A stretch of 11,144 nt of DNA, taken from the NCBI GenBank assembly GCA_903896775.1, contig CAITZE010000456.1:1-11144 (forward strand), given 5' to 3'. Below are positions 1 to 5,432 of this stretch, piece after piece (position 1 is the stretch's first letter; each line of letters begins with the position of its first letter). This DNA is from an uncultured bacterium. GTDB taxonomy: Bacteria > Pseudomonadota > Alphaproteobacteria > Rhodospirillales > Rhodospirillaceae. Below the pieces are notes generated by a model. That model saw nothing but the letters and a program-made list of their open reading frames with translations, searched no databases and was not told the DNA's origin. The position numbers were made by a program, and so were the translations under genes.

Positions 1-263
1 CGATCCACGATTTGTATCTCCACCCGCCCATCGGTCTCGCGACCCTGAAGACGGATCGCGGTATCTGCCGGGGCATATTTAGCGGCGTTATCCAGGAGAT
101 TGAACAGAACTTGTTCAAACAAAACTGGATCAAGCTTTAGCAATGGCAGACCTGGAGTGAGATCAACCTCGACCTTATGCCCGGCCAAAACCTTCTCGGC
201 GCGGCCCCAAAACCCGACGACTTCAAGATTCTCGGTTTGCCACCGCTCGAGCGCGCCCAGTTC
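1..263 (-). pseudogene. kdpD: C-terminal fragment of KdpD sensor histidine kinase (cut by window edge)
   Basis: Minus-strand translation from about 206 down to 1 reads as the dimerisation-to-ATPase part of KdpD, the membrane sensor kinase that controls the Kdp K+ ATPase through KdpE. Visible features are GRAEKVLAGHKVEVDL, a KLDPVLFEQVLFN stretch and the N-box NLLDNAAKYAP that binds ATP-Mg. Residues encoded at 263-207 (around LGALERW and NLEVVG) align only loosely with the KdpD segment after the phospho-acceptor helix. The His box, transmembrane segments, Usp domain and N-terminal KdpD domain (well over 600 residues in a usual ~900-aa protein) are absent upstream, where kdpA sequence is found instead. 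The frame stays open from an ATG at 353 to the window edge, so a short ATPase-domain fragment could be made, but no clear ribosome-binding site was identified. The G boxes would lie beyond the window. Identity as KdpD is confident; loss of function is inferred. Confidence 0.75.
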
Positions 264-357
264 CCAGCCGGAGTTCTTGGCGTTGCCGTCATTGTCGTAG
301 CGCGTCAGGCGAGCCCCGAAACCCACGCTCAAATTGCCCGGCACCAATGGCATCTGG
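264..357 (-). other. Unassigned junction segment between kdpA and kdpD remnants
   Basis: These 94 bases match neither the continuation of KdpA (expected PLNPQG...FNTA...TNTNWQ) nor clearly the helical region of KdpD. In the frame shared with the KdpD fragment they read MPLVPGNLSVGFGARLTRYD followed by NDGNAKNSGW. In the KdpA frame they run into a stop after FRGSPDALRQ. The segment could be scarred or degraded kdp sequence, DNA captured from elsewhere, or poor-quality sequence. No function is assigned. Confidence 0.5.
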
Positions 358-603
358 GTAAAGCGCGACGAAGCCGGCGAGGCTAAACGTCAGCATGGCA
401 AAGGTATAGGTGAGTCAATGTTGCTCGGCCTTCGCGTCGACGCCGCTTAAACGGTAAAGACCGCGTTCGAGCGGCGCGAGGGTCGGCGAGAGTAATGTGC
501 GCTCGCCGTTGAAAACGCGCGTCATATACCCGCCGAGCGGTTTTACGAGCAGCGCGACGAGGGCCGCAAAAATCGCGATCTGAATCCAGCCATTTACGGT
601 CAT
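358..603 (-). pseudogene. kdpA: N-terminal fragment of K+-transporting ATPase subunit A, with in-frame stop
   Basis: KdpA is the K+-selective channel-like membrane subunit of the KdpFABC P-type ATPase, usually about 560-600 residues. The ATG at 603 follows an AAGGA ribosome-binding site (613-617, 9 nt spacing) that overlaps the end of kdpF. The first residues contain the typical first membrane helix and the motif KPLGGYMTRVFNGERTLL, then LERGLYRLSGVDAKAEQH. The next codon is TGA (417-415) where KdpA proteins have the conserved Trp of HWxxY. Translation past the stop continues in frame as LTYTFAMLTFSLAGFVALY, the expected second helix, and homology then ends at about 358. The gene is therefore broken twice: a nonsense codon at position 63 and loss of everything after codon ~82. 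The selectivity-filter regions are missing, so it cannot form a pump subunit. Confidence 0.85.
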
Positions 604-615
604 GAAATACTGTCC

Positions 616-705
616 TTAAAAGCGTTCAGGACGGATGAGGGCGTAAATCAAATAGCCCAGCAGGCCGAGCACGACAGCGCCGGCGAGAATGAAATCGAAG
701 GTCAT
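616..705 (-). CDS. kdpF: KdpF, small subunit of the Kdp K+-transporting ATPase
   Basis: This 29-residue ORF reads MTFDFILAGAVVLGLLGYLI followed by YALIRPERF and stops at TAA (618-616). It has the size, the single membrane helix (about residues 5-23) and the basic tail LIRPERF typical of KdpF, which in E. coli sits at the KdpA interface and stabilises the KdpFABC complex. It lies 12 bp before the kdpA start and 7 bp after the preceding small ORF, so it is probably translated by coupling; no strong ribosome-binding site of its own is visible. It looks intact, but its partners KdpA, KdpB and KdpC are broken or absent here. It may therefore be a relic unless a second kdp operon exists elsewhere in the genome. 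Confidence 0.88.
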   Translation of the reverse strand: MTFDFILAGAVVLGLLGYLIYALIRPERF

Positions 706-712
706 GGCCGGC

Positions 713-796
713 CTACAACCGCTCGCAAGCGGTGGTGTAGAGGACTGAAACCACGAACAGGCCAAGGCCGCTGGCCAGAAAGAGTGCGTCAAACAT
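713..796 (-). CDS. 27-aa hypothetical membrane protein at the head of the kdp operon
   Basis: The ORF reads MFDALFLASGLGLFVVSVLY then TTACERL, stop TAG. It has one hydrophobic helix (about residues 4-20) and a short polar tail with Cys-Glu-Arg. Its start is supported by a ribosome-binding site TTGGAG (804-809) 7 nt upstream. The same frame is open further upstream to 949, but that part crosses the likely promoter and leader, so it is not included. I recall short single-helix ORFs of this kind ahead of kdpF in other alphaproteobacterial kdp operons; that is from memory, not searched. It ends 7 bp before kdpF and is probably co-transcribed. Function unknown; a second small accessory peptide of the Kdp pump is a reasonable inference. 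Confidence 0.6.
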   Translation of the reverse strand: MFDALFLASGLGLFVVSVLYTTACERL

Positions 797-810
797 AGAG
801 GGTCTCCAAG

Positions 811-860
811 ATTGATACCGGCGACTGATGCCGGTTGCAGGACCGGCTGCGATCATCAAT
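811..860 (-). promoter_or_regulatory. Structured 5' leader of the kdp operon with alternative hairpins
   Basis: Five short complementary arms lie in 50 bases directly upstream of the first ribosome-binding site (804-809). An outer pair is ATTGAT (811-816) with ATCAAT (855-860). Inside are ACCGGC (817-822), GCCGGT (830-835) and ACCGGC (842-847). The middle arm can pair with either flanking arm, giving two mutually exclusive hairpins. The second can be extended by TGATG against CATCA (854-858). The arrangement could tune ribosome access or transcription. It matches no riboswitch class I can recognise. Confidence 0.35.
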
Positions 861-873
861 AGGGAGAAAGCCC

Positions 874-917
874 ATATAAATTCGAGTACGGGCGTTGGGG
901 GCGCTTTATATAAATTC
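874..917 (-). promoter_or_regulatory. Direct repeats in the kdp promoter region, candidate KdpE sites
   Basis: The 10-mer ATATAAATTC (minus strand GAATTTATAT) occurs at 874-883 and again at 908-917, 34 bp apart, in an otherwise GC-rich stretch. The AT-rich core resembles the TTTATA element at which KdpE binds in E. coli, and the copy nearer the gene could also supply a -10 element (TTTATAT). That would place the transcript start just before the leader structure. The assignment to KdpE is an inference from context. Confidence 0.4.
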
Positions 918-949
918 CATATAGACGGCCCACAAAATGGGCGGTCCAC

Positions 950-980
950 AAATACAAAGGGCGGCCCCTAAGGGCCGCCC
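950..980 (-). terminator. Rho-independent terminator of the TorF-family gene
   Basis: A perfect 9-bp inverted repeat, GGGCGGCCC (959-967) and GGGCCGCCC (972-980), is separated by a 4-nt loop. It lies 28 bp after the porin stop codon. On the minus strand the stem is followed by TTTGTATTTG, a T-rich tail. It separates the porin transcript from the downstream kdp promoter. Confidence 0.85.
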
Positions 981-1008
981 TAAGCAATCGTCTCAAGATA
1001 AAGCGCTA

Positions 1009-1740
1009 TTAGAACGTGCGCTTGATATTGACCACGAAGCGGTCGTCGGCCAAGCGGCCGAGGTAGTGCGCGTCCGTGTTGTAGTAACGCGCATCGACGT
1101 CAAACCACGTCGGAATGTGGAATGTCGCGCCCAGATTCCAATCGGTGTAGTAGTCCTTGATGCCGCGCGTCAACAAATAGTAGTCGGCGCCAACGCTTAA
1201 GCTCAGCTCGGGAATAACCGGCACGCTGATCGTGCTGCTGAAGTAGGTCGCATCGCCGGTCTTGCCGAAGTTTTCCGGCGTGTAGTTGACGCCGAGGCCG
1301 AGTGCAGCAACGCCGAAGTCGTAGCCGGCTTTGCCGTAAACTTCCCAATAGTCATAATGGAAAGCGGTCGGCGAGCCCGGGTACCAATAGTAGATACCGC
1401 CGACATCGTAGTTGAAGTTGTCGATCTTGCCGGCATAACCGCCGTAAAGGTCGAGTTCTTCGGTGGCGCCGTTGCCATCGTTGAAGTTCACAGCGGAAGC
1501 CCACGTACCGAAGTGGAGACCAGCGCCTGCATCCCAATCAAGACCGCCCTGAACGGCGGCATTGTGGTTAGACTGCGTGACACCGCGGAAGATGTAGTCG
1601 TTGGTCAGCGCGATGTTGCCCGTCAGTGTGCCTGGAAACCAGCTGGTGGGTGCCGGCGCCGGCGCGTCTTGGGCAAGAGCGGCCAAAGGAGCCAAGGTCA
1701 GAGCGGCAACAAACGCAGCGGTTTTCATGGTGATGTTCAA
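1009..1740 (-). CDS. TorF-family putative outer-membrane porin
   Basis: The 243-residue product is a predicted outer-membrane beta-barrel of the TorF / Gcw_chp family. A signal peptide (residues ~5-23, MKTAAF...LAALA) is followed by QD. The family signature near the mature N-terminus, GNIALTNDYIFRGVTQS, is present. The rest alternates short amphipathic aromatic-rich strands (YGGYAGK, YDVGGIYYWYP, FRVxxxK-like ends) and finishes in KRTF, a C-terminal Phe as expected for barrel insertion by BAM. The TTG at 1740 is preferred because AAGGAG lies 7 nt upstream. The in-frame ATG at 1728 would be 19 nt from that site, though it would leave a normal signal peptide. Members of this family are thought to be porins, but substrates are generally unknown. 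Its position just upstream of the kdp locus may mean a role in cation entry (inference). A strong terminator follows. Confidence 0.85.
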   Translation of the reverse strand: MNITMKTAAFVAALTLAPLAALAQDAPAPAPTSWFPGTLTGNIALTNDYIFRGVTQSNHNAAVQGGLDWDAGAGLHFGTWASAVNFNDGNGATEELDLYGGYAGKIDNFNYDVGGIYYWYPGSPTAFHYDYWEVYGKAGYDFGVAALGLGVNYTPENFGKTGDATYFSSTISVPVIPELSLSVGADYYLLTRGIKDYYTDWNLGATFHIPTWFDVDARYYNTDAHYLGRLADDRFVVNIKRTF

Positions 1741-1757
1741 TTTTAGTCTCCTTGTTG

Positions 1758-1786
1758 TTTTTACGAAGACGCGAAGGACTTCTCAA
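1758..1786 (-). promoter_or_regulatory. Candidate promoter of the TorF-family gene
   Basis: On the minus strand, TTGAGA (1786-1781) and TAAAAA (1763-1758) are separated by 17 bp, five and four matches to the sigma-70 boxes. The transcript would start only about 10 bp before the AAGGAG ribosome-binding site, giving a very short leader. The -35 box overlaps the T-run of the upstream terminator. Support is by eye only. Confidence 0.35.
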
Positions 1787-1817
1787 AAAGCCCGGCGTCT
1801 TTTTCGTCTCGCGCCGG
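1785..1817 (-). terminator. Probable rho-independent terminator upstream of the TorF-family gene
   Basis: On the minus strand CCGGCG (1817-1812) and CGCCGG (1797-1792) form a 6-bp stem, 7 with a U-G pair, around a 14-nt loop. The stem is followed by GCTTTTT (T-run 1789-1785). It would stop read-through from the patatin/outer-membrane barrel operon before the porin promoter. An overlapping alternative dyad, GCCGGA (1813-1818) with TCCGGC (1826-1831), uses the same arm, so the element might instead act as an attenuator if transcription starts farther upstream. Confidence 0.5.
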
Positions 1818-2013
1818 AATTTAAATCCGGCCACACCGCGTCATAGAGTCTTCCCACCGGCGTATCCAGCCGTAGATGGTGCAGTGCACACTTTCTTTCA
1901 TGAGGTGTGGCCGCAAGAACACGCTTGCTGTTACAAATGTGTTGCCGCGATAACACGCAGATAATTTTTCGGGGGTAAAGTAGTGCGCAACCTATTGCGC
2001 GTTAACGGATTAG
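1818..2013 (-). other. Intergenic region downstream of the outer-membrane barrel gene
   Basis: No coding sequence is credible here. Fourteen bases past the barrel stop codon is a perfect 6-bp stem, GCGCAA (1985-1990) with TTGCGC (1995-2000), with loop CCTA. It has no T-run after it on the minus strand, so it may protect the mRNA 3' end rather than terminate. A small palindrome GTGCAGTGCAC (1879-1889) and a GTGTT...AACAC dyad near 1940-1957 are also present. An upstream porin promoter could lie here, but no convincing boxes were found. Confidence 0.4.
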
Positions 2014-2799
2014 TTAGTTCCAGCGATACGTAACAACCGCACCGCCGCCGCCCGACGGACTGTTGCGCGAAAAGCCCGCGACACCGTAAGTGTTCAGGGA
2101 CCAGGCGTCCGTGAGATGCCAATTGATATAGGCCATGCCCTCCTGTGGCGCTGCGGCTGTGGCAATGGCCGCGCGGCGGATCTCATAGGAGATGCCGGTG
2201 GTCACGAGCGGGCTCCATGTGTACTGCACACCGGCGGAGCCATAAAAAACGTCGCGCAGCGCGAAGTTTTTCGGCTGCCCTGTCACGCGATATCCGAACT
2301 CCGCGAAGGGCATGAAGTCGCCCCAGGTTTTGGCGACGTCGACCTGGAATGTTTCGTCCCATGCGCCGGTGCCGAGACCTTGCGCGTAGCTCGCGGTCGG
2401 CGCTTTTACGCGCGCCGTGAGGTCTACGTAAAGACCGTAGCTATAAAGGTTCTCCAGCGAATACATCGCCGAGATATTGATATCGCCGACGCCCGAGGCT
2501 GCACCCGACGTGCGCACGCCCGCCGTACCCTCAGCCGTGCCATCCAGCAGTAACGCCGGGCCCGAAACACGAATCCACGGCACCACAACCTTCAAAGTCC
2601 ACGGCCCCTTCGCGGCTTGAAGCGTCGCCGGGATGTAGAGAATTTCCGTGGGTTTGGTCGCGCCGTAAGTGCCGGAGCTGAAATCAAAGCCCGAGCTTGC
2701 CCGGAATTGCCAAAAGGCATCGGCGAAGGAATCTTGAGCCCCGGCTGCGCTGTGAGAAATGCCGAAGAGCACGACACATAAAACGAAAAATCGCATCAT
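2014..2799 (-). CDS. Secreted outer-membrane beta-barrel protein, possible transporter
   Basis: The 261-residue product starts with a signal peptide (MMRFFVLCVVLFGISHSAAGA, likely cleaved after residue 21 before QD). Its mature part is rich in alternating aromatic and small residues, as in an outer-membrane barrel: SGFDFSSGTYG, the pair PWTLKVVVPWIRVSGP typical of edge strands, DINISAMYSLE, YGLYVDLTARVKAPT, FAEFGYRVTG and a final VVTYRWN. This looks like the phenol_MetA_deg / 'transporter' type of barrel (PF13557-like). The family call is by eye and only moderately certain. The ATG overlaps the TGA of the patatin gene as ATGA, so translation is probably coupled and the two products are likely to work together or in the same envelope process. 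The C-terminus is Trp-Asn rather than a terminal Phe. No substrate can be assigned. Confidence 0.7.
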   Translation of the reverse strand: MMRFFVLCVVLFGISHSAAGAQDSFADAFWQFRASSGFDFSSGTYGATKPTEILYIPATLQAAKGPWTLKVVVPWIRVSGPALLLDGTAEGTAGVRTSGAASGVGDINISAMYSLENLYSYGLYVDLTARVKAPTASYAQGLGTGAWDETFQVDVAKTWGDFMPFAEFGYRVTGQPKNFALRDVFYGSAGVQYTWSPLVTTGISYEIRRAAIATAAAPQEGMAYINWHLTDAWSLNTYGVAGFSRNSPSGGGGAVVTYRWN

Positions 2800-5300
2800 G
2801 CCCTAAGGACCGCGATTTCCCGGCGCAACTGAGCGATCAGATCTTTGCATTCTGTAAGGTGCTTGGACTCGATGTCCAAAATGGCTGTGAAGGCTTTGAC
2901 TTTGAGCCCAATCACATCGACATCCTTGGCAGCCCCTTCGATGCGGGCGGCGTCGAGAACAATATCGATGAGGCGGTCGACGGCGTGCAAACGGCCCCAC
3001 AGGTAATCGTTCTGCCGGTAGGACAAACAGAAGAACGCGCCGAAGTGGTGAAACTGAATGCCTTTAAGTGTCGCGTCGGCACCGCCTTTGCGCAAGGTCT
3101 GCGCATCATCAGGGCTGAGCCGATCGACACGAATTTCATCGAACTCATCAAGGTCGCGCCAGTTGGTGATGGAGAATGTCAGAACGTCCCACACCGCGAA
3201 ACCGATATAATGCTCGATAAGTTCGCGGCGCGCGGGCGCCGGCAACGGCGCCATATCACCGGAGCCGTTGACCAGCGAGATCAACAAAGCATCGGTGCGT
3301 GTATTGTCGGTTTCGAGCGCGAGATCATTACCGAGAAGATCCAAGGCTTGCGTGATAGGAGCCGTGAAGAGACCTGCCACAGCCGCCGGGTCCGACGCCA
3401 GCGCAGGTTCCTTCACGATGGCTTGGACGATGTCACGCACGACCGTTTTCACGCTGTCTAATGTCGCGCGGCTGAGACTGCTGGCGCCGTCGCCAACGCC
3501 TGCTGCGCGTGCCGTCATGGGTTGCAGCAGTGCCAGTGCGTCGTAAAGCCCGGCTTTGACGCGATCGAGGCGTTCCGACTTCAAGCCATCGAAATCTTCT
3601 TCGGTAAGGCGTGGATACAGTTGATTGACTGCACGAATAACGAAGCGCACACGCCGCTGGCGATAGCGCACATCAAAGCGCAGCAGAAATTTGATCCAGG
3701 CCGGCGGGCCGACCGCAGGGTCAAAGGGCTTTAAGAGATCGTCGGCCGAAGGCGACACACCGGTCAACTCGGCCCATTTCTGAATGACGGCGATGACGCG
3801 CCCGGCTTCCGCCGTGTCGCGATCATAACCACAGAGCTGCCCCACCAGCGCGGCGACGTCTTCGATGACGGCCGTGAGCTTCAGGCGCAGATAGCCTTCA
3901 TAGGCGAAGCCGGTTTCCTTGCGGGCGCGGTTGTTAGCCAGTTCGCGGAAGCTGCCGATTTGCTGCGCGGTAATGATGTTGTCCAAATGTTGCCCGGCCA
4001 CAGCGTCGGCCATCGCACGGATATGCGAACGCGCGCTGTCTACGACCATCTGCAGGCGACGTACTTCGGAATTGTAGGTGTTCACCCAGGCTAAATCGTC
4101 ATGGATGGGTTCGTTGCGCGGAATGTCCGACAGCGCACCCTTCAAAGTCGAGAAGAAGCCCGGCACCTGATTCCACGCGCGAGTGTCCGCACCTTTCGGA
4201 TGCGGATCGATATAGAGCAGGCGGCGGTCGACGTGGCGATAAGCGGGCCGACCACGAATGGCCTCAATTGCCTTGGCAAAGGGTTTGTTATTCAAAACGC
4301 TGCCGTCGATGAAAGAGGCATCGGCTGGATTCAGGTTAGCCAATAGATAAGGGCGGAAATTGCGGTAGAGAAAATCGACCCGCGTCGGCCAGCTGATATT
4401 GCGCTCGGTGATCAGGCGATCGATCTCGCCGAACCGCATAGGCGGGAACGCGCCTGGAAACGACGATGTCGCGCGGGCGGCAAACACCAGACCCGGCAGA
4501 TTTTGGCGGTCGAAACTCGAGCTTTCCTGCTCGCGCAATCCCTGGCGATAAGACAAGCGCAGCATCTGGCGATGTTCGCGGTCTTGAATAACCGGCGGAT
4601 CATGGATGGGGGTATCGGTGACGTAGCCGTAGAAATCGGTGACCGTCACAAACAGGTCGAGTTCCAAGCCCGCGGGTATAAGAGAGCTGCCGCGCGAGGC
4701 GGGATCACCCATGCGCGAAAAGCCGTCATAGAGAACTTTGGTGAGGTTAAAACCGTCAAAGGGCGGCTTGAACCAGCGCGAACGCAAAAACATCGAGAGT
4801 TTCTGCTTAAGCTCGGCATTGTCGCCCAGGTCTTCGCGAAATCGATAGAGGAACATCCATACAAAAGGCCTGAAATACCATTTCGCCCAGGGGCCGGCTT
4901 TGATGTGAGGCGGCATCAACTCCGCGACATCGGAATGCTTCAGCCAGAAATCGCGCAAAGGATCGATATTGAGATCGTGCGCCAACGCACGCGCCAAAAT
5001 CACGCCGTTAATGCCACCAGCGGAAGCACCTGCGATCACATCGACCACGATACGAAGATCAAGGGTTTCGCCGATGATTCGCAAAAGCTCGAAATAAGCC
5101 TGTTCGGTATCGGCCGGCTCGTCGCGTGGGGCGGCCACATCGGCATAGGTCAGATCGGGTTGGTGCCGGTTGGTGAAGGTGTGAAAGTCGCGCGACGCCC
5201 GCACGAGTTTCAGAATTTCTTTGGTGACGCCATGCATGTAGACGGCAAGCGAAACACCGCCGTAACAGACCAGGGCAAAACGTAGCTCTTTTTCCTTCAC
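2796..5300 (-). CDS. Patatin-like phospholipase with C-terminal DUF3376-type region
   Basis: The product belongs to the large 'patatin-related protein' family (patatin domain plus DUF3376). From the chosen GTG, residues 6-24 carry the glycine-rich oxyanion element (CYGGVSLAVYMHG). The nucleophile elbow is G91-A-S93-A-G95, and the catalytic Asp is in D332-G-S, within FIDGSVLNNKPF. Together these give the Ser-Asp dyad of patatin lipases, so acyl-ester hydrolysis on phospholipids is expected. ATSSFPGAFPP (~277-287) is also typical. The C-terminal half ends with FHHFGAFFCLSYRQNDYLWG and a helical tail likely to form a coiled coil. No signal peptide is present, so it is probably cytoplasmic or membrane-associated. 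GTG at 5300 is preferred over GTG at 5339: GGGGAGG (5311-5317) lies about 10 nt upstream, whereas the upstream start has no such site. This gives 834 aa. It is followed by the overlapping barrel gene. Confidence 0.88.
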   Translation of the reverse strand: MKEKELRFALVCYGGVSLAVYMHGVTKEILKLVRASRDFHTFTNRHQPDLTYADVAAPRDEPADTEQAYFELLRIIGETLDLRIVVDVIAGASAGGINGVILARALAHDLNIDPLRDFWLKHSDVAELMPPHIKAGPWAKWYFRPFVWMFLYRFREDLGDNAELKQKLSMFLRSRWFKPPFDGFNLTKVLYDGFSRMGDPASRGSSLIPAGLELDLFVTVTDFYGYVTDTPIHDPPVIQDREHRQMLRLSYRQGLREQESSSFDRQNLPGLVFAARATSSFPGAFPPMRFGEIDRLITERNISWPTRVDFLYRNFRPYLLANLNPADASFIDGSVLNNKPFAKAIEAIRGRPAYRHVDRRLLYIDPHPKGADTRAWNQVPGFFSTLKGALSDIPRNEPIHDDLAWVNTYNSEVRRLQMVVDSARSHIRAMADAVAGQHLDNIITAQQIGSFRELANNRARKETGFAYEGYLRLKLTAVIEDVAALVGQLCGYDRDTAEAGRVIAVIQKWAELTGVSPSADDLLKPFDPAVGPPAWIKFLLRFDVRYRQRRVRFVIRAVNQLYPRLTEEDFDGLKSERLDRVKAGLYDALALLQPMTARAAGVGDGASSLSRATLDSVKTVVRDIVQAIVKEPALASDPAAVAGLFTAPITQALDLLGNDLALETDNTRTDALLISLVNGSGDMAPLPAPARRELIEHYIGFAVWDVLTFSITNWRDLDEFDEIRVDRLSPDDAQTLRKGGADATLKGIQFHHFGAFFCLSYRQNDYLWGRLHAVDRLIDIVLDAARIEGAAKDVDVIGLKVKAFTAILDIESKHLTECKDLIAQLRREIAVLRA

Positions 5301-5432
5301 GCGGCGCCGTCCTCCCCAACGTCCCGTAGACTTAACCACGAGACCGCCGCACGGAGGGTGGCCCCCGCGCGGTTACAATCCTAACCCAGGGAAGCCGGCG
5401 GATGCATTACGAGAGTATGGGGGTACCCGCCT

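Noticed and set aside
415..417. TGA in kdpA read as recoded Trp or selenocysteine
   Set aside because: Other genes in the window use TGA as a stop and TGG for Trp, and no SECIS-like hairpin was noticed after it; the gene is also truncated shortly after.
713..949. 78-codon reading of the small kdp-leader ORF
   Set aside because: The extra 51 N-terminal codons cover the AT-rich repeats and leader structure, and the ribosome-binding site at 804-809 supports the 27-codon version.
959..980. Strong GC-rich dyad considered as a protein-binding site for kdp control
   Set aside because: Its distance after the porin stop codon and the T-rich tail on the minus strand fit a terminator better.
2697..3461. 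Plus-strand ORFs of about 250 codons here and at 4503-5285
   Set aside because: Both are antisense to the patatin gene (the first also to the barrel gene) and lack any family signature or ribosome-binding site support.
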